From assembly GCF_000455205.1 (NCBI RefSeq), contig NZ_AUWQ01000013.1, positions 45,649 to 109,648 on the forward strand: DNA of 64,000 nucleotides, in the 5' to 3' direction. This document shows positions 8,005 to 20,043 of this stretch, piece after piece (positions within the stretch are counted from its first letter, which is position 1; each line of letters opens with the position of its first letter). This DNA is from Mycobacterium sp. UM_CSW (lineage in GTDB: Bacteria > Actinomycetota > Actinomycetes > Mycobacteriales > Mycobacteriaceae). Below the pieces are notes generated by a model. The model was not told where the DNA came from, did not search any database, and saw only the letters and a program-made list of their open reading frames with translations. The position numbers and the translations under genes were made by a program.

Positions 8005-11000
8005 GTGCTTGAGCATTCCATTCCCGAGGTCCTGCGGGAGCGTGCCAGCTCGCGGCCCAACGACCTGGCGTTCACCTATGTCGATTACGAGAACGACTGG
8101 GAGGGCGTTGCGGAAAGCCTGACGTGGTCACAGCTGTATCGCCGCACGCTGAACCTCGCACGTGAGCTCAAAACCTGCGGGTCTACCGGCGACCGCGCCG
8201 TCATCCTGGCGCCGCAGGGGCTCGAGTACGTCGTCGGCTTTCTCGGCGCGCTGCAGGCCGGTCAGATCGCGGTTCCGCTGTCGATGCCGGTGGGTGGCGC
8301 CAGCGACGAGCGGGTCAGCGCCGTCCTGCATGACGCGTCGCCTTCGACGATTCTGACCACATCCGCTGCCGTGGACATCATCGCCGAGTACGCGAAGTCG
8401 GAGCCCGGTGCGCCATCGGTCGTCGAGGTCGATCGGCTGGATCTTGACTCTCGGCAAACGGTCGCCGCGGGCACCGACGGCGCGACGAGCATCGCGCACC
8501 TGCAATACACCTCCGGGTCGACCCGCACTCCCGCGGGAGTTGTCGTCTCGCACAAGAACATTCAGGTCAACTGCGAGCAGATCATGGCCATGTACTACGA
8601 GGCCGAGGGTGGGATGGCCCCGCCAGACACCACCGTGGTGTCGTGGCTGCCGCTCTTCCATGACATGGGTTTGATCCTGGGTATCGCCTTCCCGGTCCTG
8701 TGGGGATTCCCCACCGTGCTCACGAGCCCGCCGTCCTTCCTGCAGCGCCCGGCGCGGTGGATGCAAATGCTGGCCAGCAATCCGCACGCGTTCTCGGCGG
8801 CGCCCAACATCGCGTTCGAATTGGCGACGCGAAAGACGTCGGACGACGACCTGGCGGGGCTGGACCTCGGGGGCGTGCACACCATCCTCAACGGCGCCGA
8901 GCGTGTGAACCCCCCGACGCTGTGGCGCTTTGCGGACCGCTTCGCCCGCTTCAACTTCCGCCCCGAGGCGTTGCGTCCCTCCTACGGACTCGCGGAGGCC
9001 ACGCTCGTGGTGGCGACCCGCCAGGCGGGTCACCCCCCGGTGACAGTGTCTTTCGATTCGGAGCAGATGACCGCCGGCCGTGGCGAGCGGTGCGCGGACG
9101 GTGCCGGTATCCCGCTGGTCAGTTATGGCATGCCGAAGTGGCCGATCGTGCGAATCGTCGACCCCGAGACGAGCATGGAGTGCCCGGAGGGAACGGTCGG
9201 CGAGATCTGGACGATCGGCGAGAACGTCTGCTCTGGCTATTGGCAGAAACCCGAAGAGACAGAACGTGTCTTCGGCAGAGCTATCGTCGGCGCGTCGGAC
9301 GGCACACCGGAAGGGCCGTGGCTGCGGACGGGGGATCTGGGCTTCTACTCCGAAGGCGAGATGTTCATCGTCGGCCGGATCAAGGATCTCTTGATCGTCT
9401 ACGGGCGCAACCATTCTCCCGACGACATCGAGGCGACGATCCAGGAGATCACCCGCGGCCGCTGCGTGGCGATCGCGGTTTCGGATGATGACGGTCCCGA
9501 GAAACTCGTCACAATCGTCGAACTCAAGCCCGGCGGCGATTCCGAAGAGGACGCGCTACGGTTGATCGCCACCCGGCGTGAAATCATCGCAGCGATATCG
9601 AGGACGCACGAACTGAGCGTCGCGGATCTCGTTCTGGTGCCCCCACATTCGATTCCCCTCACCACAAGCGGCAAGGTGAGGCGACGGGATTGCTCAAAGC
9701 TTTATCAGCAGGGCGCATTCACCCGTTTGGACGCGCACATCGGCCCGTCAAAGCCGCCCGCGGTCGAGGACACCGCCGCGGACGCAGGGGCCGACTCGGG
9801 ATTGGCCCAACGTGTTCGCACGCTAAGCCAGCAGCAACACGACCTGCTGGTGGGGATGGTCTGCGCGCAGGCGGCGGCGGTGTTGGGGCGTCCGAGCCCG
9901 GACGACATCGACCGCGGGTCGGCGTTTCGCGACCTGGGTCTTGATTCGGTGAAAGCCACGGAATTGCTCGACCGGCTCAGGACCGAAACCGAGCTGCCGT
10001 TGCCGCCGACGCTGGCGTTCGACTATCCCACCCCCGACGAATTGGCCGCCCATTTAGCCCAGCTGCTGATCGGGCCGGTCGCGGCGGCCTCGCCGGTGGA
10101 GTCGCAGGTTGCGGTGGACGAGCCGATTGCGGTGGTGGGCATGGCGTGTCGGTTCCCGGGTGGGGTGGATTCGCCGGCGGCGTTGTGGGATTTGGTGGCC
10201 AGCGGTACGGATGCCGTCGGGGCGTTTCCGGCCGACCGGGGTTGGAATTTGGGGGAGTTGTTCGACCCCGACCCGGATGCGGTGGGCAAGACGTATACCC
10301 GCGCGGGTGGGTTCTTGGCGGACGCGGCCGGGTTCGACGCGGAGTTCTTCGGGATCTCGGGGCGTGAGGCCCAAACCATGGATCCCCAGCAGCGGCAGCT
10401 GCTGGAGGTGTGCTGGGAAGCGTTGGAAACGGCTCGAATTGATCCGGCCGGGTTGGTGCGGACCGAGACCGGCGTGTTCGTCGGCGCGTGGTCACAGTCT
10501 TACGGCGGGGGCGGCTCGGAGGGCGTGGAGGGCTACGCGCTGACCGGCCTGTCCCCAAGCGTGGCGTCCGGGCGAATCGCTTATGCGCTGGGCTTGCAGG
10601 GCCCCGCGATCACCGTCGACACCGCCTGTTCGTCGTCGTTGGTGGCCACGCATTTGGCGTGTCAGTCGCTGCGCAATGGGGAGTCTTCTTTGGCGTTGGC
10701 CGGTGGGGTGACGGTGATGACGACGCCGTCGGTGTTCACCGAGTTCGCGCGCCAGCGTGGGCTGGCCGCCGACGGGCGCTGTAAAGCGTTCTCCGCCAAC
10801 GCCGATGGCACCGGCTGGGGTGAGGGTGCCGCGGTGCTGGTGTTGGAGCGCTTGAGTGATGCGCGGCGCAATAACCACCCGGTGCTGGCGGTGATCGCGG
10901 GCTCGGCGATCAACCAGGACGGCGCCTCCAACGGATTGACCGCCCCGAACGGGCCCTCCCAACAACGCGTCATCACCCAGGCCGCGGCCAACGCGGGCAT

Positions 11001-14000
11001 CGGGCTCGATCAGGTCGATGTGGTCGAGGCGCACGGCACCGGCACCACGTTGGGCGATCCGATCGAGGCCGGTGCGCTGATCGCCACCTATGGGGCGGCC
11101 CGCTCGGCGGATCACCCGTTGTGGGTGGGCTCGATCAAGTCGAATATCGGACACACCCAGGCCGCCGCCGGGGCGGCGGGGTTGATCAAGATGATCGAGG
11201 CGCTGCGCCACGACAGTCTGCCGCCGACGCTGAACGTGGATCGGCCCAGCCCGCATGTGGATTGGTCGGCCGGCACGGTGCGGCTGCTGACCGAGGCGGT
11301 GCCCTGGCCGCGGGAAGATCATCCGCGCACCGCGGCGGTGTCCTCGTTCGGGATCAGCGGCACCAACGCCCACGTCATCGTGCGGCAAGCCCCCGACGCG
11401 CCGGTCGAGCCGGCCGAAGAACCCGAGGGTGTCGACTTCGGGCTGCGGGTGTGGCCGGTGTCGGCGCGCACGCCCGCGGCGTTGCGCGCGCAGGCCGACC
11501 GGCTGCACGACTCCCTGCTCGCTCATCCGGAGCTGGATCTGACCGACGTGGCCTACAGCCTGGCCACCACCCGCACCCACCACCCATATCGGGCGGTGAT
11601 CACCGGAGCGGTCGACCGCGCCGATCCCCGCGAAGACTTGCTGGGCGCGCTGCTAGCCCTGCGCGACGGCCACGCCCACCCGCAGCTCACCCAACACCAC
11701 TACCTGGCCCAGGTCCGCGGCAAGACCGTGTTCGTGCTGCCCGGCCAGGGCGGCCAATACCCGGGCATGGGGCGCGAGCTTTACGAGCGCCACCGCGTCT
11801 TTGCGGCGATGGTCGATGACTGCGACGAGGCGTTGCGCCCGTTCACCGGCTGGTCGGTGCGCGAGGTCCTGTTGCAGGAGTCGGGGGCGCCGGCGCTGGA
11901 TCGTGTCGATGTGGTTCAGCCGGTGCTGTTTACGATGATGGTCTCGTTGGCCGAGGTGCTCAGCTCTTACGGCATCGTGCCCGACGCGGTGATCGGACAC
12001 TCGCAGGGCGAGATCGCCGCGGCTTACATCGCCGGGGTGTTTTCCCTGCCCGAGGCGGCCCAGATTGTGGCGCGGCGCAGCCAGGCGCTGGGCGAACTGT
12101 GTGGGGCCGGTGCGATGGCCTCGGTGCTGCTGGGCGCCGAGCAACTCGAGCCCCTGCTGCGGCCGTGGGGCGCGGCGTTGAGCATTTCGGCGATCAACGG
12201 CCCGTCACACACCATCATCAGCGGCGAGCCTTCCGCGATGGAGCAGTTCAGCGCGGCCTGTGAGCGCGATGGCATCCAGTTCCGGGCGATTGCGGTGGAT
12301 TACGCCTCGCACTGCGCGCAGGTTGAGGCGGTGCGCGAGCGGCTGCTGGCCGAGCTGGGCGAAGTCAGCCCGGCCTTGTCCCGCATTCCGTTGTATTCGA
12401 CGGTGGGACAGGCGGTTTCGGGTGATCCGTTGGACACCACCACGATGGACGCCGGCTACTGGTATCGCAACCTGCGTGAGCCGGTGCGCTTTTATGACCG
12501 GGTGGCCGAGCGGCTGGCCGTGGGGGAGTGCACGTTTGTCGAGCTGTCTCCGCATCCGGTGTTGGCGCCCGCGCTGGCCGATACGCTGGCGCAGACCCCG
12601 GGGCGTGCCCAGTCGACGGTCGTCATCACGCTGCACCGGGAACGTCCGGACCACGACAGCCTGGCTATGGCGTTGGCGCAGTTGCACACTCACGGCCACA
12701 GCCCCTCATGGCAAGCGCTCTACCCGCACGCCCACAGCGTCGCGCTGCCCACCTACCCGTTCGACCACCGCCGCTACTGGCTCGCCCCCACGCCGGTCGA
12801 TGACGCCGCCGCCCTCGGGCTGGACCGCGCCGAGCACCCCTTACTGGGTGCGGTCGCCGAATTGGCCGACGAAGACCAGATCATGGTCAGCGGGCGGCTG
12901 TCGCCGGCCACCCTGGAGTGGCTGGGCGGACACCGGGTCAACGACACCATCTTGTTCCCGGCGACGGGATTCATCGAAGTGATCCTGCGGGCCGGGGAGC
13001 TGGCCGGTGCCCCGATGATCGACGAGCTGATCCTGCACACCGCCCTGGTGTTGTCGGAGCAGGCGCCGACCGATCTGCAGGTCCTCGTGCACCCACTCGA
13101 TGAGCTGGGCCGCCGCCCGTTCAGCGTGCACTCGCGCGCCGGCGGCCAGCTTCGTGCCGCGTGGACGCTGCACGCCAGCGGCGCGCTCACCGTCCGCCAG
13201 CCGGCCGTCGGCTCCCCGCCGCCTGCATTGGGTGCGGAGGCGCTCAACCAGGACGACTTCTACGACCGGCTGGCTCAGCAGGGCTACAACTACGGCGGTT
13301 CGTTCCGATCGGTCCGGAGCATCGGCACCGATGCGGCCCGACCCGACGTCGTCTACGCCGAGGTGGCGCTGCCCGCCGGCACGGAGGTCGCCGGTTACGG
13401 CATTCACCCGGCCCTGCTTGACGCGGCCCTGCAGCCGTTGGCTTCCGTGCTGGACGGGAATGACTCGGGATCGCCGCGACTTCCGTACGCGTTCAACGGA
13501 ATTGCCCTACATGCCACCGCGGCCACCGAGCTGCACGTGCACCTCACCCGGACTGGCGAGGACACGTTCACGCTGCACGCCGCCGACCCCACCGGCGCTG
13601 CGGTGATCACCATCGGCGCGGTGACGTTGCGCGCGATGTCCGACCAGCTCGGCCGGCCCGCTTCGACGGCCGGGCTCTCCGAGAGCATGTTCGAGCTGAC
13701 CTGGCCGTCGCTGCCCGACCTGCCCGGTGTGTCCGCGGACCAACCACCGGCATGGGCGGTGTGCACCGATTCACCCGAGCAGTTGCCGAATGGCCTGTCC
13801 CGCGCCACAATTCACGACGACCTCGCCACCTTGACCCCATGCCCGGAGCTGGTCATCTGGGCCCTACCGCAACCCGCCGAAACCGATCCACTTCGCCGGG
13901 TGCACGCCCTGACCCGACATGCCTTGGCCCAGCTCCAGGGCTGGCTGACCCGTCCCGACAATGCCAACGCCCATTTGGTGATCGTCACCCGCCATGCGGT

Positions 14001-17000
14001 CAGCATCGGCGCCTATGACGCCGTCCCGGATCTGGCGCACGCCGCGGTCTGGGCGCTGATACACACCGCTGCAAACGAGCACCCCGGCCGCATCACCCTG
14101 ATCGACACCGACGACACCCCAGCCACCGCCACTGCCCTGCTGGCCATCGTCTCGGCGCGACCGGCGGGCGAGCCGGAGTTGGCCCTGCGCAACGGTGTTG
14201 CCCACATTCCGAGGGTGGCCCGCATCCCAACCCTGACCCCGCCCGATGCTCCCGACTGGCAGTTGGGCACCACCGGCAAAGGTGACCTGACCAACCTGAC
14301 CCTGCTCCCCACCGATGCGCCAAATACCCTGGCGCCGGGGCAGATTCGCGTTCAGATCCGGGCCGCTGGGCTGAACTTCCGGGACGTGGTCGTCGCCTTG
14401 GGCGCGATCGCCGATGACGGAATGGGCAGCGAAGCATCGGGGGTCGTCCTCGACGCGGCCCCGGGCGCATCGCTGCGCCCCGGTGATGCGGTGATGGGGC
14501 TTTTCCCGCATAACGCGTTCGCGCCCACCGCGATCGCCGACGAGCGCATGGTGGTGCACGTCCCGGACGGATGGTCGTTCACCCAGGCCGCATCCGCGCC
14601 CATCGTATTTCTCACCGCCTATGCCGCGTTGGTCGACATCGCCGGGCTATCGGCCGGCCAACGCGTGCTCATCCACGCCGGCGCCGGAGGCGTCGGTCAG
14701 GCCGCCATCCAGATCGCCCGCCACCTCGGTGCCGAGGTGTTCGCCACCGCCCACCCGAACAAACACCACGTGCTGGGCCAGCTGGGGCTCGACCCCGCCC
14801 ATATCGCGTCGTCGCGCACGCTGGACTTCGTCGACACCTTCAAAGCCGCCACCGATGGGCAAGGCATGGACGTCGTGCTCAACAGCCTGGCCGGCGAGTT
14901 CATCGACGCGTCGCTGCAATTGCTGCCCCGCGGAGGCAGTTTCGTCGAAATCGGCAAGACCGACATCCGCCGGGCCGACGACATCGCCGCGTCCCATTCC
15001 GGAGTCGACTATCAGGTCTACGACCTGTCCAGCGCACCGGCGCAAGCCCTGCAGCCCGCATGGGCGGCCCTGACCGAAATGTTCGCCGCCGGCGTGCTCA
15101 AGCCGCTGCCCACCACGAGCTACGGCCTGCTGAACGCGCCGCAAGCCTTCCGCGACATGAGCCAAGCCCGGCACACCGGAAAGATCGTGCTGATCCCGCC
15201 CGCGGTATTGGATCCCCAAGGCACCGTGCTGATCACGGGCGGCACCGGGATGCTGGGCGCGCTGTTCGCCGAACACCTGATCACCCGCTACGGCGTCGAG
15301 CATCTATTGCTGTTGTCCCGCAGTGGAATCGACGCGCCCGGGGCCGGCGAACTGCAAGAGCGGCTGACCGGGCTCGGCGCCCGAGTCGCGATCGCCGCGT
15401 GTGACACCAGCGACCCCGCCGAGGTGGCCGCTGCACTCGACACGATCCCCGCCGACCACCCGTTGACCGCGGTGATCCACGCCGCGGGCGTCCTCGACGA
15501 CGCGCTGGTGACCGATTTGAGCGCCGAACAGCTCGATGCGGTCTTGGCCGCTAAGGCGGACGCGGCCTGGCACCTGCATCACCTCACCGCCGACCGCGAC
15601 CTGGCCGCGTTCGTCCTGTTCTCCTCCGCCGCGGGCATCCTGGGCAGCGCCGGGCAGGCCAACTACGCGGCCGCCAACGCGTTCCTGGACGCGCTGGCCC
15701 GCCACCGGCATCACACCCAACGCCAGGCCACCAGCCTGGCCTGGGGCTATTGGCAAACCCCGTCCGGGATGACCGCCCACCTCAGCACCGGCGACCTGAC
15801 CCGCCTGAGCAGCACCGGGCTCACCCCCATCACCAACGAGCACGGCCTGGCGCTCTTCGACGCGGCGCTCACCAGTCAGCCGACCAACCTGCTGGCCAGC
15901 CCGTTCAACACCGCCGCGCTGGCCCGGCAGGCCCGCAACGGCACGCTGGACCCGATCCTGTCCGCCCTGACCACCAGCCGCCGCCAGGCCGCCACGGCCA
16001 GCCCGCGCACGCTGGCCGCCACGCTCGCCACCCAAACGCCGCGACAACGGCTGGACACCCTCACCGCGATGGTCACCGCCACCACCGCCGCGGTGCTGGC
16101 CCACCCCGACCCGGCCGCCCTCGACCCCGAGATTCCCTTCAAGGAACTCGGCATTGACTCCCTGACGGCTCTGGAACTGCGCAACACGGTGAACCAACGC
16201 ACCGGCCTCGCCCTGCCCGCAACGCTGGCCTTCGACCACCCCACCCCGGCGAAGCTCGCCGGACACCTCGCGGAGCTGCTGACCGACACCGCCGCGCCCG
16301 CCGCGCCGGCGGCTCAGGTCAGCACGCGTGGCGACGAGCCCGTCGACAATCGACTCGCATACCTGGATCAGGCGGCGTTCCTGGCGCTGCGAGCGGTGCA
16401 CGGCGCGCTGATTCAGGTCACCTGGATTTACGACCGCGCCATCGACGTCGAGGGGCTAAAGCGTTTTCACCGCAACCTTGGCCGCGGGTTGTTGGGACGC
16501 CGGATCGAACGGTCCACGTTGCCATTCGCGCGCGATCGCTGGGTGCAGGCACCGCCGCCGGAGGAGATCGACTTTGCCGCGACGCCACGTCCGCGTGCCC
16601 AGGTGAACGCGTGGGCCGACGAGCGGGCCCGCCTGCCCATCGACCCGGAGTGGGGCCCGGCCTGGCACCTCGGCGTGCTTCCGCTCGAGGACGGCGGCAC
16701 CGCGGTAAGCCTGGTGGCCTCGCACACGATCGTCGACGCCATCGCGTTCGGCCAGGCGATAGAAGACGCCGCCGAGGGCAGGACGCGTGACCTGGGCTAT
16801 CCCGCCGCGGGATCGCGCACCCTCGGGCGGGCCGTGCGTGAGGATCTCCGGCAAACCGTCAAAGACCTGCCCGACATAGGGCACGCGTTGGCCGCGGTGG
16901 CCCGCCGGGCCCGGCGCGACCGCAAGGAACTCAACTCATCGTTCAAGGCGGCACCGCCGTCGCCGAGGAGGTCCGCCGACGACCAGCCGGTAGAGGTGCC

Positions 17001-17679
17001 CGCCCTCACGGCATACATCGACCTTGCCGAATGGGATGCCCGCGCGAAAAGCCTTGGCGCAAGCAGCAACTCACTGGTGGCTGGAATCGCGTGCCGGCTC
17101 GCGGTGCGGATGGGTCGGGTTCAGGACGACGGGACCGTCACCCTCCGATTCATGGTGACGCTGCGGACCGAAGGCGATACCCGAGGCAACGCGCTCACCA
17201 GCGTCGACGTCCCGGTCGACCCGACGCACGCGGCGACGGACCTGGCCGATATGCAGGCCAAGATCACGCAAACGATCCTCGAGGCGATGGAGGACCCCGA
17301 CAACGAGTGGCTGGCGCCGCTGCCGCTCGCCGCGTTGACGCCGGTATGGGCGGCCAGGAAGGTCGCGGGGATGGCGACCGGTGGCTCCACCCTGCCGGTC
17401 ACGTGCTCCAACGTCGGTGACCTGTCCCCGTCGGCGAATCGCCCCGACGGCACCGACGCCGATTACGCGTACATGAGAAACCTCGAGCCCGATATGAAGC
17501 AAAGCACGCTCGAGGCCATGGGCGGACAATTGTTCCTGGGTTCGGGGCGGGGCCGCGGCAAGATGTTTATCCGAATCTCGGCGTATCTTCTCGGGCGGTC
17601 GAACACCAAAGAGGAGCTACGGGAAAGCGTGTCGCGCACGTTCGCCGAATTCGACCTGAATGCGGAGATCGACTGCTAA
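8005..17679 (+). CDS. FAAL-type I PKS-condensation domain megasynthase
   Basis: A single 3224-residue polypeptide. Order: fatty acyl-AMP ligase (about 10-575, with [13 protein letters not shown] and SGKVRRRD); ACP1 (S648 in GLDS); ketosynthase (C875 in DTACSSS, H1010, H1050); acyltransferase (S1333 in GHSQGE, YASH at 1433-1436, a methylmalonyl-CoA signature); dehydratase (H1643, D1806); structural pseudo-KR; enoylreductase ([11 protein letters not shown] near 2225); ketoreductase (TGGTGMLG near 2411, LDD motif, B-type, NYAAAN); ACP2 (S2719); condensation-like acyltransferase (about 2760-3224, SHTIVDA with H2907). No thioesterase is present. Inferred job: activate a fatty acid, extend it by a fully reduced methyl-branched unit and transfer it to an alcohol or amine. 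The GTG at 8005 has no clear ribosome site, so a leaderless message is possible. Product unknown. Confidence 0.92.
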   Translation: MLEHSIPEVLRERASSRPNDLAFTYVDYENDWEGVAESLTWSQLYRRTLNLARELKTCGSTGDRAVILAPQGLEYVVGFLGALQAGQIAVPLSMPVGGASDERVSAVLHDASPSTILTTSAAVDIIAEYAKSEPGAPSVVEVDRLDLDSRQTVAAGTDGATSIAHLQYTSGSTRTPAGVVVSHKNIQVNCEQIMAMYYEAEGGMAPPDTTVVSWLPLFHDMGLILGIAFPVLWGFPTVLTSPPSFLQRPARWMQMLASNPHAFSAAPNIAFELATRKTSDDDLAGLDLGGVHTILNGAERVNPPTLWRFADRFARFNFRPEALRPSYGLAEATLVVATRQAGHPPVTVSFDSEQMTAGRGERCADGAGIPLVSYGMPKWPIVRIVDPETSMECPEGTVGEIWTIGENVCSGYWQKPEETERVFGRAIVGASDGTPEGPWLRTGDLGFYSEGEMFIVGRIKDLLIVYGRNHSPDDIEATIQEITRGRCVAIAVSDDDGPEKLVTIVELKPGGDSEEDALRLIATRREIIAAISRTHELSVADLVLVPPHSIPLTTSGKVRRRDCSKLYQQGAFTRLDAHIGPSKPPAVEDTAADAGADSGLAQRVRTLSQQQHDLLVGMVCAQAAAVLGRPSPDDIDRGSAFRDLGLDSVKATELLDRLRTETELPLPPTLAFDYPTPDELAAHLAQLLIGPVAAASPVESQVAVDEPIAVVGMACRFPGGVDSPAALWDLVASGTDAVGAFPADRGWNLGELFDPDPDAVGKTYTRAGGFLADAAGFDAEFFGISGREAQTMDPQQRQLLEVCWEALETARIDPAGLVRTETGVFVGAWSQSYGGGGSEGVEGYALTGLSPSVASGRIAYALGLQGPAITVDTACSSSLVATHLACQSLRNGESSLALAGGVTVMTTPSVFTEFARQRGLAADGRCKAFSANADGTGWGEGAAVLVLERLSDARRNNHPVLAVIAGSAINQDGASNGLTAPNGPSQQRVITQAAANAGIGLDQVDVVEAHGTGTTLGDPIEAGALIATYGAARSADHPLWVGSIKSNIGHTQAAAGAAGLIKMIEALRHDSLPPTLNVDRPSPHVDWSAGTVRLLTEAVPWPREDHPRTAAVSSFGISGTNAHVIVRQAPDAPVEPAEEPEGVDFGLRVWPVSARTPAALRAQADRLHDSLLAHPELDLTDVAYSLATTRTHHPYRAVITGAVDRADPREDLLGALLALRDGHAHPQLTQHHYLAQVRGKTVFVLPGQGGQYPGMGRELYERHRVFAAMVDDCDEALRPFTGWSVREVLLQESGAPALDRVDVVQPVLFTMMVSLAEVLSSYGIVPDAVIGHSQGEIAAAYIAGVFSLPEAAQIVARRSQALGELCGAGAMASVLLGAEQLEPLLRPWGAALSISAINGPSHTIISGEPSAMEQFSAACERDGIQFRAIAVDYASHCAQVEAVRERLLAELGEVSPALSRIPLYSTVGQAVSGDPLDTTTMDAGYWYRNLREPVRFYDRVAERLAVGECTFVELSPHPVLAPALADTLAQTPGRAQSTVVITLHRERPDHDSLAMALAQLHTHGHSPSWQALYPHAHSVALPTYPFDHRRYWLAPTPVDDAAALGLDRAEHPLLGAVAELADEDQIMVSGRLSPATLEWLGGHRVNDTILFPATGFIEVILRAGELAGAPMIDELILHTALVLSEQAPTDLQVLVHPLDELGRRPFSVHSRAGGQLRAAWTLHASGALTVRQPAVGSPPPALGAEALNQDDFYDRLAQQGYNYGGSFRSVRSIGTDAARPDVVYAEVALPAGTEVAGYGIHPALLDAALQPLASVLDGNDSGSPRLPYAFNGIALHATAATELHVHLTRTGEDTFTLHAADPTGAAVITIGAVTLRAMSDQLGRPASTAGLSESMFELTWPSLPDLPGVSADQPPAWAVCTDSPEQLPNGLSRATIHDDLATLTPCPELVIWALPQPAETDPLRRVHALTRHALAQLQGWLTRPDNANAHLVIVTRHAVSIGAYDAVPDLAHAAVWALIHTAANEHPGRITLIDTDDTPATATALLAIVSARPAGEPELALRNGVAHIPRVARIPTLTPPDAPDWQLGTTGKGDLTNLTLLPTDAPNTLAPGQIRVQIRAAGLNFRDVVVALGAIADDGMGSEASGVVLDAAPGASLRPGDAVMGLFPHNAFAPTAIADERMVVHVPDGWSFTQAASAPIVFLTAYAALVDIAGLSAGQRVLIHAGAGGVGQAAIQIARHLGAEVFATAHPNKHHVLGQLGLDPAHIASSRTLDFVDTFKAATDGQGMDVVLNSLAGEFIDASLQLLPRGGSFVEIGKTDIRRADDIAASHSGVDYQVYDLSSAPAQALQPAWAALTEMFAAGVLKPLPTTSYGLLNAPQAFRDMSQARHTGKIVLIPPAVLDPQGTVLITGGTGMLGALFAEHLITRYGVEHLLLLSRSGIDAPGAGELQERLTGLGARVAIAACDTSDPAEVAAALDTIPADHPLTAVIHAAGVLDDALVTDLSAEQLDAVLAAKADAAWHLHHLTADRDLAAFVLFSSAAGILGSAGQANYAAANAFLDALARHRHHTQRQATSLAWGYWQTPSGMTAHLSTGDLTRLSSTGLTPITNEHGLALFDAALTSQPTNLLASPFNTAALARQARNGTLDPILSALTTSRRQAATASPRTLAATLATQTPRQRLDTLTAMVTATTAAVLAHPDPAALDPEIPFKELGIDSLTALELRNTVNQRTGLALPATLAFDHPTPAKLAGHLAELLTDTAAPAAPAAQVSTRGDEPVDNRLAYLDQAAFLALRAVHGALIQVTWIYDRAIDVEGLKRFHRNLGRGLLGRRIERSTLPFARDRWVQAPPPEEIDFAATPRPRAQVNAWADERARLPIDPEWGPAWHLGVLPLEDGGTAVSLVASHTIVDAIAFGQAIEDAAEGRTRDLGYPAAGSRTLGRAVREDLRQTVKDLPDIGHALAAVARRARRDRKELNSSFKAAPPSPRRSADDQPVEVPALTAYIDLAEWDARAKSLGASSNSLVAGIACRLAVRMGRVQDDGTVTLRFMVTLRTEGDTRGNALTSVDVPVDPTHAATDLADMQAKITQTILEAMEDPDNEWLAPLPLAALTPVWAARKVAGMATGGSTLPVTCSNVGDLSPSANRPDGTDADYAYMRNLEPDMKQSTLEAMGGQLFLGSGRGRGKMFIRISAYLLGRSNTKEELRESVSRTFAEFDLNAEIDC

Positions 17680-17987
17680 TCGCGGCGCGTCGGGGCCGTT
17701 GTAACCGATTGCGTAGCGGCTTTCGGTGTCAACGGAATCTCTGTTGCCTTGTACCGCAACGTGTTTGAGCTGATCCGGCTCGGTTCAGAAAATCGGGTAT
17801 TTACCGCGCAATCGCGGTGATTTATTATGAACGGATTGGTTAACAAAAGATGAACAAATGGTGAACGGATTCAAGGTATAGCAGCGTTGGCACGTGCGCC
17901 GTGAAACCGGAGGGGCGGCGCAAGTGCGTGGTGTACATGGCAATTCGCCCGTCACGCGACGGCCCGACCAGAACGGAAATCCCTCCT
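17680..17987. other. AT-rich intergenic region with TGAAC direct repeats
   Basis: No gene is seen here. The segment 17800-17880 is much more AT-rich than its surroundings. It carries TGAACGGATT twice (17828-17837 and 17862-17871) and a degenerate copy TGAACAAATG at 17851-17860. It precedes the DUF732 gene and may be a promoter region with a binding site for a response regulator or a nucleoid protein; the protein is unknown. If the DUF732 gene starts at the GTG at 17901, the end of this interval is coding. Confidence 0.45.
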
Positions 17988-18794
17988 ATGTTCACCGGCA
18001 CCACCGGCCGCTCCGGTGCCCTGATTACCGCCGTTGTGGTCCTAACTGGAGCTGCAATTGTGCGCGGCGGCGCGGCTATCGCCGACCCGAGCCAAGACGA
18101 CCGGTTCCTGGCACTGCTCGATCAACAAGGCATCCCCGCACTCCGTGGCGTCCCGAGCCTCATCGAAACGGGCCATGACGTGTGCCGCACGCTCGACGCC
18201 GGCATGCCGGCGGCCGGCTTGGTGGACGCGATGGTCAACAATGCGGTTGGCATCGACCCGAGCGAGCGCGATTTCGACCTCGGCCGCCTTGCCCGCACCG
18301 AGGCGCGCTTCATCACCGCCGCGGTCGGGGCCTACTGTCCCTACGATCGGGGCAAAATCGCTTCCCTCAAGACCAATCCCAGCGGGTGGGAAGGGTCCAC
18401 GCACCCGGTCACACGGCCGGCGGTCGACTTGCGGAGCGATCTTCGGGAGTTGCCCGCGGCGGTTCCGTCCGGAGAGATCGACGATCCCAATCCGCCGCAA
18501 CTTCCGGTACCGCCACCGCAAGCAGCTCAGATCCAGACGCCACGGCAGCCGATAGCGGCGCCGTCCGCACCAAAGCACCCGCCGCCCCCGCCGCAAACCG
18601 CAAAGCCCCCGCCACAGCAGCCGCCGTCGCCACCGCAGCAGATGGAGCCCGCGGGGGGTCCGCAGCCGGGCGGCGCCGGAGGCAGCGGCGGCGGCGGGAG
18701 CGCCGGTGGCGGCAACGGCGGTGGTAGCCCTGGCGGAAATGGTGGCGGGGTCTCCGCGGATCCGTCGCCGGGCTTTGTCCGGCTCGCACCGTGA
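17988..18794 (+). CDS. Secreted DUF732 protein with proline- and glycine-rich tail
   Basis: From the ATG at 17988 the product is 268 residues. A signal peptide (hydrophobic ALITAVVVLTGAAIV, cleavage near AIA-DPS) leads into a DUF732 domain of about 70 residues: DDRFLALLDQQGIP, GHDVCRTLDAGM, then ITAAVGAYCPY, with the two family cysteines. A basic linker is followed by a proline-rich stretch (about 165-225) and a glycine/serine-rich end. DUF732 proteins are secreted mycobacterial proteins of unknown function. The frame is open to a GTG at 17901 and an ATG at 17937; none has a strong ribosome site. I chose 17988 because it puts the signal peptide at the N-terminus. Confidence 0.75.
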   Translation: MFTGTTGRSGALITAVVVLTGAAIVRGGAAIADPSQDDRFLALLDQQGIPALRGVPSLIETGHDVCRTLDAGMPAAGLVDAMVNNAVGIDPSERDFDLGRLARTEARFITAAVGAYCPYDRGKIASLKTNPSGWEGSTHPVTRPAVDLRSDLRELPAAVPSGEIDDPNPPQLPVPPPQAAQIQTPRQPIAAPSAPKHPPPPPQTAKPPPQQPPSPPQQMEPAGGPQPGGAGGSGGGGSAGGGNGGGSPGGNGGGVSADPSPGFVRLAP

Positions 18795-18830
18795 GGTTGC
18801 GCTGAGAGCCTTGCGCTACAACGGTTGTGG

Positions 18831-19517
18831 CTAGAGGTGGCTCGCCACGAAAGTTGCTGCCTGACTGGGCATCCCGGACTGCTGATACGACAAGTGCTCC
18901 GGGGAGAAAATCTGGTCGTGCGAGGGCAGCGACAGGCCGCCCCCAGAACACACCGGATCGCCGGGCGCGCACAAGTCGATGGCCTTGGCCCCGTACCAGG
19001 GGCTGGCCTCGTTCATGGGCCCCACCACCCTGTCGGCCATATTCCCGAACACGGCGACGGCGGCGACGTGGGCTGCCTCGTCGGCCGACAGCGTGTCGGC
19101 GTTGAAGCCCGCGATCGACGCTCGGGCGATGGTGATCAGATCGATCACCATCGCGCCTTGCGAATATCCGCCGAGCACCAGCTTGGTGTTGGGACAGGTC
19201 GCGACCATGGATTGAACGTGCGCCTTTGCGTCGACGGCGCCGGCGGATGCGGACGGGGGCCAATCCTCGGTGGCCGGGTAGTTGACGGCATACACCCCAA
19301 GGGACCGACCGCCGACCTGCGAACGTAGCGAGTCGATAAAAGCCTGCCCGACGCCGCCGACGCCCGGCGGCTCATCGGTGCCGCGGGCGAATGTCACCTC
19401 GACGTCGGGGCAGGGAGCGGCCGAGGCGGGGGGAGCGAGGATGGGTGCGCCCAGGAGCGCCGCCCCGGTCGTCACCACCGCGGAAACAAGCAAACGAGCC
19501 AATTGGCGTGCGTTCAC
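18831..19517 (-). CDS. Cutinase family serine esterase
   Basis: A 228-residue secreted cutinase. The signal peptide ends near residue 33 (PPASA-APCPD). The mature domain starts with CPDVEVTFARGTDEPPGVG, has the nucleophile elbow GGYSQGA near 125-131, the acid in LCAPGDPVCSGG near 190, and a histidine late in the chain (HDQIF or EHLSY). Four cysteines fit the two family disulfides. Mycobacterial cutinase-like proteins hydrolyse lipids and polyesters outside the cell. Start is GTG at 19517. It converges on the DUF732 gene and faces away from hspX; the nearby megasynthase makes a role in surface lipid turnover conceivable but unproven. Confidence 0.9.
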   Translation of the reverse strand: MNARQLARLLVSAVVTTGAALLGAPILAPPASAAPCPDVEVTFARGTDEPPGVGGVGQAFIDSLRSQVGGRSLGVYAVNYPATEDWPPSASAGAVDAKAHVQSMVATCPNTKLVLGGYSQGAMVIDLITIARASIAGFNADTLSADEAAHVAAVAVFGNMADRVVGPMNEASPWYGAKAIDLCAPGDPVCSGGGLSLPSHDQIFSPEHLSYQQSGMPSQAATFVASHL

Positions 19518-19611
19518 GATTCCAATGCTGACATATCGGGATCGAAGCGTTCCGCCCGCATCGCACCACTGGATGGCACGCCCGGGGACTCACTGGCCGT
19601 CGGCCGCGGAG

Positions 19612-20043
19612 TTACTCCCGAATTTCGACCTCGATGCGTTTGGCCGCCGGGGCGCCGTTGGGCACCGGCACCGAGACCGCGAGGATGCCTTTTTCGTAGG
19701 TGGCGTGGACGTCATCGACGTCGGCCCCGGCGGGCAGCGGAACGGAGCGCGCGAAGGCCCCATAGCTGAATTCGGACCGACCGTGGGATTCGACGGCCTG
19801 GCTGCGCACGGCCTTGATGGTCAGCATCCCGTCGTGCACGGTGATGTCGATGTCCTTCGCGGGGTCGACGCCTGGGATCTCGGCGCGAACCTCGTAGCGG
19901 CCGTCGTTCAACTCGTCCTCGACCCGCAGCAGGTTGCGGTCGAAAAGCGGGCGCAGGCCCGACAATAGGGGGGTGCCGCTGAAGAGCTCGGTGAGATCGG
20001 GCATCAGGGTTCTGGGTTGACGCTGGGCCGGCAGAGTTGCCAT
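19612..20043 (-). CDS. hspX: Alpha-crystallin small heat-shock protein (HspX/Acr family)
   Basis: A 143-residue Hsp20 protein that resembles M. tuberculosis HspX (Rv2031c, 144 residues) along its length: N-terminal ATLPAQRQPRTLMPDLTELF, then GLRPLFDRNLLRVEDELNDG, the crystallin core RYEVRAEIPGVDPAKDIDI, and the closing YEKGILAVSVPV. These chaperones hold unfolded proteins without ATP. In M. tuberculosis hspX is induced by hypoxia through DosR; I saw no convincing DosR palindrome in the 176 bases upstream, so regulation here may differ. It could be a paralogue rather than the orthologue. The start ATG is preceded by AGGAGAATCC, a good ribosome site. Confidence 0.88.
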   Translation of the reverse strand: MATLPAQRQPRTLMPDLTELFSGTPLLSGLRPLFDRNLLRVEDELNDGRYEVRAEIPGVDPAKDIDITVHDGMLTIKAVRSQAVESHGRSEFSYGAFARSVPLPAGADVDDVHATYEKGILAVSVPVPNGAPAAKRIEVEIRE

